From positions 1-64,000 of the forward strand of contig NZ_JADIJQ010000011.1 in NCBI RefSeq assembly GCF_017355265.1: a DNA stretch of 64,000 nucleotides. Direction: 5' to 3'. The notes under the pieces were generated by a model. The model had not been told where the DNA came from, made no database searches, and was given only the letters and a program-made list of their open reading frames with translations. Source of the DNA: Tessaracoccus sp. SD287 (GTDB taxonomy: Bacteria; Actinomycetota; Actinomycetes; Propionibacteriales; Propionibacteriaceae). Positions 42,006 through 51,011 of this stretch are shown in pieces. The position numbers and the translations under genes are program-made. Within the stretch, counting starts at the first letter, position 1; each line of letters starts with the position of its first letter.

Positions 42006-42065
42006 CGCGGGGGACGACCCCCTGCACCCCCGCAGGTCGCGGGGGACGACCACTTGCACCCCCGC
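42006..42065. terminator. Duplicated 28-bp hairpin between ispH and ilvA
   Basis: Two 28-bp copies (42006-42033 and 42038-42065), separated by AGGT, differ at only two positions. Each can fold through GCGGGGG pairing with CCCCCGC. They lie between the converging ispH and ilvA genes, so they probably act as a double terminator for both strands. Confidence 0.65.
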
Positions 42066-42073
42066 GCTGACGG

Positions 42074-43351
42074 CTACACCAACAGGCGGGTGAAGGGGCT
42101 GTCCTGCGGCAGCACCTCCGCCTGCAGGTTGCTGGCCTCCAGACGCTCGACCAGCTTCGGGAAGTCGAAGGGGTCGGACAGTTCGATGCCGACCAGCGCC
42201 GGGCCGGTGTCCCGGTTGGAGCGCTTCACGTACTCGAAGTGGACGATGTCGTCGCCGGGGCCCAGCACGTCGTCCAGGAAGCGGCGCAGGGCGCCCGGCT
42301 CCTGCGGAAAGCTCACCAGCAGGTAGCGCTTGCGGCCCTGGTGCACCAGGGAGCGCTCCACGATCTCGGCGTAGCGCGAGACGTCATTGTTGCCGCCCGA
42401 GACGATGGAGACCACCGTCTGTCCCGGTTCGATGACCACGGCGCTGTCGACCTGGGAAGTGCGCAGGCAGGCTGAGGACAGCGCCCCGGCGGGTTCGGCG
42501 ATGATGCCGTCGACCTGGTACATGTCGAGCATCTCGGTGCAGACCTGCCCTTCGGGCACCGCGATCATCTCCGGAGCGACCTGGGCGACCAGGGGCAGCG
42601 TGAGGTCGCCGGCGCGGCTGACGGCAGCGCCGTCGACGAAGGTGTCGATGCCCTGCAGCGCGACCGGCCTGCCCTGCTCCAGGGCCCGAATCATGCTCGG
42701 CGCGCCGGCCGGCTCCACACCGATCAGGCGGGTGTCGGGATAGTTGGTGCGAAACCATGCGCCCAGCCCGGACAACAGCCCCCCGCCGCCGACGGGGATG
42801 AGCAGCACGTCCGGCGCCGCCCCGAGTTGCTGGACGATCTCGGGCGCCAGCGTGCCCTGGCCGGCGATGGTGCGCAGGTCGTCGAAGGCGGGCACCATGG
42901 TGGCGCCCTCGGCGGCCGCCACCGTCTTGGCCAGCGCAGACGCGTCGTCGTAGGTGTCCCCACCCACCACCAGCTCGATGTGACCCTGCCCCAACGCCAC
43001 CATCCGGTCACGCTTCTGCCGCGGTGTGGTCGAGGGGATGAAGATGCGGGCGTTGATGCCGAGCCGGGCACAGCTCCAGGCGACGCCCTGGCCGTGGTTG
43101 CCGGCCGACGCGCAGATGACGCCGGCGGCGCGTTCGACCGTGGTGAGCTGGCTCATCAGGAAGTAGGCGCCGCGCAGCTTGTAGGAGCGCACCGGCTGCA
43201 GGTCCTCCCGCTTGAGCCACACCTGCCCACCACTGGCTGCGGACAACCGCTCATTGCGCTGCAACGGGGTCATGGTGGCAACACCCTGCAGGACGCCGGT
43301 GGCGGCCTCGATCATGGTGGACATTTCAGCAAGAGTGGTCACAAGGTTCAT
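42074..43351 (-). CDS. ilvA: Threonine ammonia-lyase
   Basis: A 425-residue PLP enzyme turning threonine into 2-oxobutanoate, the entry to isoleucine synthesis. The PLP lysine is in VRSYKLRGAYFLM (near residue 57), the phosphate-binding loop in PVGGGGLLSGL, and SAGNHGQGVAWS precedes it. The C-terminal 80 residues form one ACT-like domain (LLVSFPQEPGALRRFLDDVLG), shorter than the double domain of E. coli IlvA. The ATG at 43351 has GGGAG upstream and is preferred to a GTG at 43363. Confidence 0.95.
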   Translation of the reverse strand: MNLVTTLAEMSTMIEAATGVLQGVATMTPLQRNERLSAASGGQVWLKREDLQPVRSYKLRGAYFLMSQLTTVERAAGVICASAGNHGQGVAWSCARLGINARIFIPSTTPRQKRDRMVALGQGHIELVVGGDTYDDASALAKTVAAAEGATMVPAFDDLRTIAGQGTLAPEIVQQLGAAPDVLLIPVGGGGLLSGLGAWFRTNYPDTRLIGVEPAGAPSMIRALEQGRPVALQGIDTFVDGAAVSRAGDLTLPLVAQVAPEMIAVPEGQVCTEMLDMYQVDGIIAEPAGALSSACLRTSQVDSAVVIEPGQTVVSIVSGGNNDVSRYAEIVERSLVHQGRKRYLLVSFPQEPGALRRFLDDVLGPGDDIVHFEYVKRSNRDTGPALVGIELSDPFDFPKLVERLEASNLQAEVLPQDSPFTRLLV

Positions 43352-43390
43352 TTGTACTCCCACTGGGGCAAAGTCGCACCCGGGCGGCGT

Positions 43391-44992
43391 TCAGCCCAGT
43401 TTGCGCAGGTGCGTCGCCGAAGCGTGCCCGGTGCCTTGGGTGTCCTCGACCAGTTCCTCCAGGCTCGGGTCGGGGCGGGTCAGGGCCAGCAGGTCGGCCC
43501 CGGACTGCTCGAGAACCTCGTCGGGACCGGCGGTGATCGCCTGCTGGGCGTCACGGGCCTGGAGCAGTTCGGGGGCGCTGAGGGGTCGGACGTCCGCATC
43601 GACGTGCCGTGGCGAGACCAGTTCGGCGTCGGTCACGTTCAGGTCGGACAGTTTGCGGGCCGAGGGCAGCACCCGGCCCTCGAGGGACCCCACCGAGTCG
43701 TTGTAGGCGTTGACGGCGGTACCCAAGGCGCGCCCCAGCTTGTCGACGTGGCTTCCCATCTTGCCGAGACGGTCGTGGAGTTCCCGGGCGAGGGTGAGGA
43801 CCTGGGCTGCGTTCTCGGCCAAGGCGACCTGGCGCCACGAGTGCGACACCGTCTTCAGCAGACCAATGAGCGACGTGGGGCTGGCGATGATGATCGCCTT
43901 GTCCGCGGCGTACTGGATCAGGTCCGGCATGCGATTGACGGCCTCGACGTAGAGGGCCTCCGCGGGGATGAACATGATCACGAAATCCGGGGTGCCTGCC
44001 TCGGACTTCCAGTACTGCTTGCTCGAGAGCTGGTCGACGTGGTTGCGCACGTTCTTGCTGAACAGGGCCAGCAGTCGCTCGGCCTCGGTCTCTGAGGTGG
44101 CCTCCTGGGCGTCCAGGAAGGCAGACAGCGGCACCTTGGAGTCGACGTGGACGTGGCGGCGGTCACCCAACATGATGGTCATGTCGGGTCGAATCGTGGT
44201 GTCGGCGCTGGTCGTCGTGGTGGCCTGCTGCTGGAAGTGGACGTGCTCGACCATGCCGGCGACCTCGACCACCCGCTTCAGTTGCAGTTCGCCCCACTGG
44301 CCGCGCACCTGCGGCTTGCGCAGGGCGGTGGCCAGCGCCGCCGTCTCGCGCCGCACCTGGTCACCGGTGCTGGTGACCAGCTTGACCTGTTCGCGCAGTT
44401 CGGTGGCCAGGGTGGAGCGTTCCTTCTCGATCTCGGTGACCCGCTGCTGGAACTCCTTGAGCTGCTGGGTCAGCGGGCTGACCAGTGCCTCCACCGCCTT
44501 CTGGCGTTCGGCGGCGGCAGCATCGGCGGTCTTGCCCTGACGTTCCAGGTGATCGCTGGACAGAATCCGGAACTGGTTGACCATCTGCTCCTCATTGGCC
44601 GCCATCGCCTCGACCTGGGCCAGGGCCGCATCCCGCTGGGCCAGCGCTCCGGCAAGCGCCGACCTGGCCTCGGCGACCTCGGCCTTGGCATTGCTCACCA
44701 CCGCCTGGCGCTCGGCGCGGTCGGCATCGGCGTTGGCAGCCTCGGTGCGCTGCTGGGCCAACAGCTCTCGCTGGGTGGCCAGCTCGACGCGCACCTGGGA
44801 GGTTTCCGCCTTGGCGTCCGCGGCCTCGGCCCGGGCACGCTCGGCGGTGGCGCGGGCCTCGGCCAGCGCGGCGACCGCGTCCGAGGACTGTGCCTGCGAG
44901 CGGGAGCGGCTGACCAACCAGCTGCAGACGGCGCCGACGACGACGCCGAGCAGCAGGCCGACCAGCAGCAGGGTGAGCGATGCGAAAGTCAT
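43391..44992 (-). CDS. rmuC: DNA recombination protein RmuC
   Basis: A 533-residue protein with an N-terminal membrane helix (residues 5-28), a long Ala/Glu-rich coiled coil (about 38-205) and a C-terminal PD-(D/E)XK-like nuclease domain (RGQWGELQLKRVVEVAGM; RPDMTIMLGDRRHVHVDSKVPLSAFLDA; FVIMFIPAEALYVEA). RmuC limits inversions at short inverted repeats and takes part in DNA end handling. It lies 40 bp upstream of ilvA on the same strand. Confidence 0.95.
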   Translation of the reverse strand: MTFASLTLLLVGLLLGVVVGAVCSWLVSRSRSQAQSSDAVAALAEARATAERARAEAADAKAETSQVRVELATQRELLAQQRTEAANADADRAERQAVVSNAKAEVAEARSALAGALAQRDAALAQVEAMAANEEQMVNQFRILSSDHLERQGKTADAAAAERQKAVEALVSPLTQQLKEFQQRVTEIEKERSTLATELREQVKLVTSTGDQVRRETAALATALRKPQVRGQWGELQLKRVVEVAGMVEHVHFQQQATTTTSADTTIRPDMTIMLGDRRHVHVDSKVPLSAFLDAQEATSETEAERLLALFSKNVRNHVDQLSSKQYWKSEAGTPDFVIMFIPAEALYVEAVNRMPDLIQYAADKAIIIASPTSLIGLLKTVSHSWRQVALAENAAQVLTLARELHDRLGKMGSHVDKLGRALGTAVNAYNDSVGSLEGRVLPSARKLSDLNVTDAELVSPRHVDADVRPLSAPELLQARDAQQAITAGPDEVLEQSGADLLALTRPDPSLEELVEDTQGTGHASATHLRKLG

Positions 44993-45055
44993 GTGTTCAC
45001 TGTGCCGCAGGCCGCTGACAAATCCTGCGCCCCCACCCCGCCTAGGGCCGAACCG

Positions 45056-45763
45056 TCACGCAATCTGGCTGGTCGAGGCGCGCTTGCCCGACAGGTCAAC
45101 CACACGGTCGGCGCGGGTCAAGCGGTCGTCACGCAGTGCCGCCACCGCCCAGATCGCCGTGCAGATCGCGAACACCACTCCATAGGCAACCCGGCCACCA
45201 GCAGCCAGGTAGAACTGCACGGGGAACAGGGCCATCACGATGCCCAGCGGCCATGCCGCCCAGGCCGTCGCGGCGTTCTTCGACCAGACCACCGCCACCA
45301 GGACGGCAGCAACGGACAGGGCGATCAGGCCGATCCCAAAGGTCACCAGCGCGGCGGGGTGGTTGCGCACCTGATCGACGACCGCGAGCATACCGGCGTC
45401 CGGATGGGCCCGATGGGCGACGCCCAAAGCGTGCAACCCGAAGGTCTCCGCGCCGTAGTAGGGCAGGCACAGGACCACACCGACCAGACCGAGGGTCCGG
45501 GCAGCCCGAGCGGGGAGCGAACGCTGGTCGCGTCCGCGGATCGCCTCGTCCAGTCGAAGGGCCAGTCGTGCGAACTGGGCCAGGGCCAGGACTCCGAGCA
45601 GGTGCGCGGCGATCCACAGCGGGCTGGCAAGGGCTGCGGCGATCTGGGCGGGGTCACCGCCCTGGTCGCCGTAGGGGCGAAGCAGCAAGTAGCCGGCCAT
45701 CGCGATCCCGGTACCAACTAGGGGAGCGGTGACGGCGGCGAGGGTGGTGCGCGAGTCCTTCAT
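45056..45763 (-). CDS. Hypothetical multi-pass membrane protein
   Basis: A 235-residue protein with about six predicted helices (starting near residues 10, 43, 88, 139, 168 and 190). I recognise no specific family. The ATG at 45763 has a strong GGAGGAAG site. It is divergent from a TetR regulator across a region with three operator-like repeats, so its expression is very likely controlled by that regulator. Confidence 0.75.
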   Translation of the reverse strand: MKDSRTTLAAVTAPLVGTGIAMAGYLLLRPYGDQGGDPAQIAAALASPLWIAAHLLGVLALAQFARLALRLDEAIRGRDQRSLPARAARTLGLVGVVLCLPYYGAETFGLHALGVAHRAHPDAGMLAVVDQVRNHPAALVTFGIGLIALSVAAVLVAVVWSKNAATAWAAWPLGIVMALFPVQFYLAAGGRVAYGVVFAICTAIWAVAALRDDRLTRADRVVDLSGKRASTSQIA

Positions 45764-45778
45764 GACTTCCTCCAGCGT

Positions 45779-45843
45779 GAGAGCAGTGCTTCCTCTTCTC
45801 AGTATGAGAGCACCGCTCTCGTTCTGTCAAGAGCACCGCTCTC
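45779..45843. promoter_or_regulatory. Triple TetR-type operator
   Basis: Three 15-bp palindromic sites: 45779-45793 (imperfect), 45806-45820 (GAGAGC-ACC-GCTCTC, perfect) and 45829-45843 (one mismatch). Centres are 27 and 23 bp apart. They fill the divergent region between the membrane protein gene and the TetR gene, and are the obvious binding sites for the TetR product. Confidence 0.75.
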
Positions 45844-45865
45844 GCTTTTTCGATTGAGTCCGGCC

Positions 45866-46513
45866 ATGATGGTGACCATGGTCGGAATCCGTGAACAGAG
45901 CAGGGCTGAGAACACCACCCGCATCCTCGCCAGCGCTCGCCACCAACTCGCTGTCCACGGTGCGACGGGACTGTCGATGCGTGCCGTGGCCCGGGACGTG
46001 GGCATGGTGTCATCGGCCGTCTTCCGCTATTTCCCGACCCGCGAGGCGCTGCTGACGCGGATGATCATCGAGAGCTACCACCACCTGGCTGACGCACTGG
46101 AAGCCGCCGCCTCGGATGCTGCCGGTGCGGCCGCCTGGCGAGCGGTCGCGAACAGGGCTCGCGACTGGTCCCGGGAGTCCCCCCACGAGTTCCAGCTGAT
46201 CTATGGGACCCCCATTCCGGACTACCAGGCGCCTTCTGAGACGGTGCCGGCGGCCGCCAGGGTGGCCGCACCATTCCTGCGCATCGTCGCCGCCGGCCGC
46301 CCGGGAACCGTGGACGAGACCGCAGTGGGCTTCATGGAATCGGTGCCGGGGGTCAGCGCGGGCGTGTTGGCGGTGGCCGTGGCCGACCTGGCCCAGCTGA
46401 TCGGCTTCATCAGCCTCGAACTCGCCGGTCATTTCAAGGGTGTCACCGTTGATGGGGACCGGTTCTATGCATCGGTGATCGAACGCCAGATCCGGACGCT
46501 CGGGCTCCCTTGA
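45866..46513 (+). CDS. TetR/AcrR family transcriptional regulator
   Basis: A 215-residue repressor. Residues 12-60 form the TetR DNA-binding domain (NTTRILASARHQLAVHGATGLSMRAVARDVGMVSSAVFRYFPTR, with the recognition helix at its end), and the rest is a helical ligand-binding domain of the WHG type. Several start codons lie close together (ATG at 45866, 45869 or 45878); none has a clear ribosome binding site. It probably represses itself and the divergent membrane protein gene. Confidence 0.9.
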   Translation: MMVTMVGIREQSRAENTTRILASARHQLAVHGATGLSMRAVARDVGMVSSAVFRYFPTREALLTRMIIESYHHLADALEAAASDAAGAAAWRAVANRARDWSRESPHEFQLIYGTPIPDYQAPSETVPAAARVAAPFLRIVAAGRPGTVDETAVGFMESVPGVSAGVLAVAVADLAQLIGFISLELAGHFKGVTVDGDRFYASVIERQIRTLGLP

Positions 46514-46550
46514 ACCGGTGATGTCGTCGCCCTCTGGTTGGATGGTGGAC

Positions 46551-47813
46551 ATGTCTGCACGCGACCACCTCGAAGGCCTCACCTCGTTCATCAAGGCCTC
46601 GCCCAGTTCGTACCACGCCGCCGAAGAGGTCGCCGCCCAGCTTGAGGCCAGCGGATTCACCCGGCTGGACGAGGCCAAGCCATGGGACCGCAGCCACGGC
46701 GGGCAGTTCATCGTGCGCGACGGGGCCGTGGTCGCCTGGCTGGTGCCCGACACCGTGGATGACGCCACCGGCTTCCGCGTGGTGGGCTCCCACACCGATT
46801 CGCCGACCTTCAAGCTGAAGCCGAACGCGACGGCCACCACCGTGGGATGGCAGCAGGCCGGCATGGAGGTCTACGGGGGACCGCTGCTGAACTCGTGGCT
46901 GGACCGGGAGCTGGGGCTGGCGGGCCGGGTCACCACCGTCGACGGCGAGGTGCGGATGGTGCGCACCGGGCCGATCCTGCGGATCCCGCAGCTGGCGATC
47001 CACCTCGACCGGAGCGCCAACGACGGGTTGACGCTGGACCGCCAGCAGCACACGCGTCCGCTCTACGCCGTCTCGGACGCCGAACTGAACATCGAGGACT
47101 ACCTGTGCGAGCAGGCAGGCATTGACCCCGCCGACCTCGCCCACCACGACGTGGTGGCCTACACGACCGAGGCACCGGCCCTGTTCGGGGTCAAGGACCA
47201 GTTCCTGGCAGCCCCGCGGATGGACAACCTGACCAGCGTGCACGCGAGCCTGGTGGCGCTGGGCCGGGTCGAGCTGGGCTCCGACATCGCTGTGATGGCG
47301 GCCTTCGACCACGAGGAGGTCGGGTCGGCCTCCACCAGTGGCGCCGCCGGGCCGATCCTGGAGGACGTGCTGCGCCGCATCGCCGTCGGCCACGGCATTG
47401 ACGGTGACCGCTGCGCGGCGATGATCCGCCGCTCCAGTTGTGTCTCCGCCGACGCCGGCCACGCCGTCCACCCCAACTACGTCGGCCAGCACGACCCGCA
47501 GAACCAGCCGCTGGTCAACGGCGGTCCGCTGCTGAAGATCAACGCCAACCAGCGTTACACCACCGACGCGGTCGGGGCGGCGCTGTGGAAGCGTGCCTGT
47601 GCTGCGGCCGAGGTGCCGGTGCAGCCGTTCGTGTCGAACAACGCGGTGCCGTGCGGGTCGACCATCGGACCGATCACCGCGACCCGGCTGGGCATTCCCA
47701 CCGTCGATGTGGGCATCCCGCTGCTGTCCATGCACTCGGCGCGGGAAATGTGCGGTGTCGACGACCCCTGGTACCTGTCCCGGGCGCTGGAGGCGTACTG
47801 GTCGGGCGTCTGA
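46551..47813 (+). CDS. M18 family aminopeptidase
   Basis: A 420-residue zinc aminopeptidase that releases N-terminal, often acidic, residues from peptides in the cytoplasm. Zn ligands appear in VVGSHTDSPTFKLKP (His, with Asp nearby), AAPRMDNLTSV (Asp), AAFDHEEVGSASTSGA (catalytic and ligand Glu) and the C-terminal PLLSMHSAREMCG (His). The ATG at 46551 is chosen; in-frame ATGs lie upstream at 46542 and 46518. The gene starts 37 bp after the TetR gene. Confidence 0.95.
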   Translation: MSARDHLEGLTSFIKASPSSYHAAEEVAAQLEASGFTRLDEAKPWDRSHGGQFIVRDGAVVAWLVPDTVDDATGFRVVGSHTDSPTFKLKPNATATTVGWQQAGMEVYGGPLLNSWLDRELGLAGRVTTVDGEVRMVRTGPILRIPQLAIHLDRSANDGLTLDRQQHTRPLYAVSDAELNIEDYLCEQAGIDPADLAHHDVVAYTTEAPALFGVKDQFLAAPRMDNLTSVHASLVALGRVELGSDIAVMAAFDHEEVGSASTSGAAGPILEDVLRRIAVGHGIDGDRCAAMIRRSSCVSADAGHAVHPNYVGQHDPQNQPLVNGGPLLKINANQRYTTDAVGAALWKRACAAAEVPVQPFVSNNAVPCGSTIGPITATRLGIPTVDVGIPLLSMHSAREMCGVDDPWYLSRALEAYWSGV

Positions 47814-47871
47814 GTCGACCCCCAGGGGCGGCGGTGAGCGTCGAGGGTGACTGACGGTAAGCTTGCCTTCC

Positions 47872-48966
47872 GTGGCTCTTACCATTGGCATCGTCGGACT
47901 GCCCAACGCCGGCAAGTCGACCCTTTTCAACGCTCTGACCAAGAACGACGTGCTCGCGGCGAACTACCCGTTCGCGACGATCGAGCCGAACGTCGGCGTG
48001 GTCGGGGTCCCCGACTCGCGACTGGCCACGCTGGCCGAGATCTTCGGGTCGGAGAAGATCATTCCCGCGACCGTGTCCTTCGTGGACATCGCCGGCATCG
48101 TCAAGGGCGCCAGCCAGGGTGAGGGCATGGGCAACGCGTTCCTGGCCAACATCCGTGAGGCCGAGGCGATCTGTCAGGTCACCCGCGTCTTCGAGGACGC
48201 CGACGTCACCCACGTCGACGGCAAGGTCGACCCGGGCAACGACATCTCGACGATCACCACCGAGCTGATCCTGGCCGACCTGCAGACCTTGGAGAAGGCG
48301 CTGCCGCGGGTGGAGAAGGAGGCGCGGATCCGCAAGGAGACCCAGCCGAAGCTCGAGGCCATGCAGCGGGCGGTCGACGTGCTGAATGCCGGCACCACTG
48401 TCTTCGCCTCCGGCATCGACACCGAACTGCTGCGGGAGTTCTTCCTGCTGACGGCCAAGCCGTTCATCTACGTCTTCAACTGCGACCAGGACGAATTGGC
48501 CAACGAGGACCTGAAGGCGCGGATGCGCGAGATCGTGGCGCCGGCCGAGGCCATCTTCCTGGATGCCAAGTTTGAGTCCGAACTCGTGGAGATGTCCGAT
48601 GAGGAGGCCCGGGAGTTCCTGGCCGACAGCGGCGTGGACGAGCCGGGTCTGGACGTGTTGGCCCGGGTTGGGTACGACACGTTGGGTCTGCAGAGCTACC
48701 TGACGGCCGGCCCCAAGGAGGCTCGCGGCTGGACGATCCCCAAGGGCGCCACCGCGCCCGAGGCGGCCGGGGTGATCCACACTGACTTCCAGAAGGGCTT
48801 CATCAAGGCCCAGGTGGTCAGCTTCGACGACCTGGTGGCGGCTGGCTCCGAGGCTGCGGCGAAGGCTGCCGGCAAGATGCGCCTGGAGGGCAAGGAGTAC
48901 GTGATGCAGGACGGCGACGTGGTGGAGTTCCGGTTCGGGCAGGCATCTTCGGGAGGGCCACGGTGA
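47872..48966 (+). CDS. ychF: Redox-regulated ribosome-binding ATPase YchF
   Basis: A 364-residue Obg-family P-loop protein that binds ATP rather than GTP. The G1 loop is [14 protein letters not shown] (residues 7-20), G3 is [17 protein letters not shown], a helical hairpin follows (residues 130-200), and the C-terminal TGS domain ends in [13 protein letters not shown]. It associates with ribosomes. The start is GTG at 47872. Its stop overlaps the start of the HNH gene (GTGA). Confidence 0.97.
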   Translation: MALTIGIVGLPNAGKSTLFNALTKNDVLAANYPFATIEPNVGVVGVPDSRLATLAEIFGSEKIIPATVSFVDIAGIVKGASQGEGMGNAFLANIREAEAICQVTRVFEDADVTHVDGKVDPGNDISTITTELILADLQTLEKALPRVEKEARIRKETQPKLEAMQRAVDVLNAGTTVFASGIDTELLREFFLLTAKPFIYVFNCDQDELANEDLKARMREIVAPAEAIFLDAKFESELVEMSDEEAREFLADSGVDEPGLDVLARVGYDTLGLQSYLTAGPKEARGWTIPKGATAPEAAGVIHTDFQKGFIKAQVVSFDDLVAAGSEAAAKAAGKMRLEGKEYVMQDGDVVEFRFGQASSGGPR

Positions 48967-49511
48967 GTGGTGGAAGACCCGCCATATCCAGGCCCTTGAG
49001 TCGTGCTGTACGGGTCGAGGCCGGACACCGTTGTGCGATCCCGACGTGCCGCGCAACGTCGGGGCTTCAGATTCATCACATAGACGAGTGGGCCAAGGTT
49101 AAAGAGCACAGCTTTGAAAACTTGATACTCCTGTGTGCGAACTGCCACGCCAGGGTTACCGCGCGCGAGATCGATAGACGATCTGTGACGGCCTACAAGC
49201 ACAACCTCAGCGTCCTTGCGGGCAGGTACGGCGACCTCGAACGACGGATCATCGATCGCTTCGTGAATAACCCCGACCAGACCGAAGTAGTCGTCGATAC
49301 GAGTCAGACACTCCTGCTCGACTATCTGATCGCCGACGGACTGCTCGAGTATCATAGTCCTGCCGATGGCGCTCTGTTTGTTGGCCTTGGCGAGCCGCCT
49401 GCGTACGAGGCCAGCACTCCCGAAAGCCATTACGGTCCCGCTCTCTGGCGGCTGACTGCCGACGGGCAGCAATTCGTTGAACGCGTGCGGTCCGCGCGGG
49501 AGGTCGGATAG
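48963..49511 (+). CDS. HNH endonuclease domain protein
   Basis: A 182-residue protein with an N-terminal HNH fold: a zinc knuckle pair CAIPTC (near residue 25) and CANCHARV (near 59), the HH of LQIHHIDEW and the NLILLC asparagine. The C-terminal 100 residues (RYGDLERRIIDRFVNNPD; LWRLTADGQQFVERVR) look like a separate winged-helix-like module. The GTG start overlaps the ychF stop, but codon use is less GC-rich than ychF, so it is probably an acquired gene fused to the end of the backbone operon. A nuclease in restriction or defence is possible. Confidence 0.85.
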   Translation: MSGGRPAISRPLSRAVRVEAGHRCAIPTCRATSGLQIHHIDEWAKVKEHSFENLILLCANCHARVTAREIDRRSVTAYKHNLSVLAGRYGDLERRIIDRFVNNPDQTEVVVDTSQTLLLDYLIADGLLEYHSPADGALFVGLGEPPAYEASTPESHYGPALWRLTADGQQFVERVRSAREVG

Positions 49512-49650
49512 CGAGAACCCTGAAGGGTTCCGCACTAATCTTCGACGTCCTGGGTGCATCTGCGAGGGCTGCCCGCATCGTGGTAGCGGCTTGACACTTT
49601 GACAGCGATGTAGTGGAGTTCCGACACGAATCAGCTTCATCGGGCAAGAA

Positions 49651-50460
49651 GTGAATAGCCGTCCGCGAAGCAGCGCCGCAAAGGTGGGAAAGAGTGTGAC
49701 CTACAAGAGCCACCCCGACCTCTGGGATGTCGAGGATGCTGACACCGTACTTTGGCGTTACATGGACCTGTACAGGTTCCTCGATCTCCTGCAGGAGTCG
49801 GAACTACATCTCACACGTGTCGATCAGATGGAGGATAAGTGGGAAGGCTCGTTCAGCGACCTAAATGTCGCTGAACGCCCGGCCATTTACGCCGAGCACT
49901 GGAGCGAGTCGTTCGCCAAGGCAATGCATAATCTGTATCTACACGGGCGGACTCACACCTACCTGAACTGCTGGTACATGGGCGACGCGGAGTCATACGC
50001 CATGTGGAAGCTGTACGACGCTGCAGGGAAAGGTGTTGCGGTCAAGGCGACTATTGGCCGTCTTCAGGCGTCCTTGAAGGGCGTGCACCGTCCGGAAGTC
50101 TGCGGATCACAAGTGAAGTACGTCAATTACGCCACCACGTACATACCGGAGCGGAACCTTTTCCTTCCCTACATTCACAAGCGGTTGAGCTTTGCTCACG
50201 AGCAGGAGTATCGCTTGCTTGCAATGTGGTCGCCCAAGGTTCTAGAGACGGATCAGAACAACACGGCGACCCTTACCGAGCCGGACGTCCCGCCTGTGCT
50301 CCTCCGTGAGGCCGTCGATCTGGACGAGTTGATAGGCTCAGTCTACGTCTCCCCGGACGCTCCTGATTGGGTGGCGAAGGTGGTGTCGGAAGTGACACGC
50401 CAGTACTTGCCTCGACTGGAGGTTCGTCACTCGGACCTTGCGGCCGACCCGGTCTTTTGA
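49651..50460 (+). CDS. DUF2971 family protein
   Basis: A 269-residue soluble protein. It has the DUF2971 pattern: an N-terminal YRF/LYRFLDLL segment, LTRVDQMEDKWEGSF, NCWYMGDAESYAMWKLYDAAGKGVAVKATI and FAHEQEYRLLAMW near the C-terminus. The function of the family is unknown; members are often found in variable regions. GTG at 49651 is the longest start; GTG at 49696 (VTYKSHPDLWD) with a purine-rich stretch before it is a good alternative. Codon use is less GC-rich than the backbone. It follows the HNH gene by 139 bp. Confidence 0.85.
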   Translation: MNSRPRSSAAKVGKSVTYKSHPDLWDVEDADTVLWRYMDLYRFLDLLQESELHLTRVDQMEDKWEGSFSDLNVAERPAIYAEHWSESFAKAMHNLYLHGRTHTYLNCWYMGDAESYAMWKLYDAAGKGVAVKATIGRLQASLKGVHRPEVCGSQVKYVNYATTYIPERNLFLPYIHKRLSFAHEQEYRLLAMWSPKVLETDQNNTATLTEPDVPPVLLREAVDLDELIGSVYVSPDAPDWVAKVVSEVTRQYLPRLEVRHSDLAADPVF

Positions 50461-51011
50461 GACTGCGGGCGACGGAGGACATGGTGGAGTTCGTCACGCT
50501 AAGTCCGGCACCAGAACCCCGGCTCACGAGCCAGATGGCAATCCTGGGACCGTCGGGCTGCCGGTCGACAACCGCGATTCCTCTCAAGCCGCTCTTCGTG
50601 CGCTCGCGGCGCCCACCCGCACAGTACGATGCGCGCCCCTCTCTTACGGAGTGTTTGAGCGGCTCGCCCGCCAGGACGAAACGGCCTTGCGGACGTGCAA
50701 TTGCTAGGCGCCTTGACCGTGCGGTGCCTTGACTCGGCGAGCGATGGATGACGCGTCCCCTGGCAACGCAGCGCAGTCGAGTGCAGAATGAACGTCTAGC
50801 TGACAACGTCCTTTCGGCGCATGCGGTTCTGTTGTGAACGTCAGGGGTTTGCGCAGATGTGTTGCGAGGCGGACGAGCGCCTGTCGGGCGGCGGAAGCTG
50901 GCGCCTCGAGGACGTCGTCTCTGCTGACGTGTCCATCGGCAGGGGCTGGGCGAGTAGAGCCGCGGGTTCGGGCAGCCCAGAAATGTCCGACCCCCGGAGC
51001 AACATGAGTAC
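50461..51011. other. 551-bp gap without an intact gene
   Basis: No convincing complete gene is visible. The left part includes a possible ArsR-like remnant (50576-50707). The remainder has short frames without recognisable domains or ribosome sites. I see no tRNA, direct repeats or transposon ends. It separates the HNH/DUF2971 patch from the next hypothetical gene. Confidence 0.5.
50576..50707 (+). pseudogene. Possible ArsR-family regulator remnant
   Basis: One frame reads AALRALAAPTRTV, then about eight unrelated residues, then VFERLARQDETALRT and a stop. Intact ArsR proteins usually have LRALADPTRR followed directly by a FERLAR-type helix, so this looks like the first two helices of such a regulator with a 24-bp insertion and no helix-turn-helix. 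Chance similarity is possible given the short length. Confidence 0.35.
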
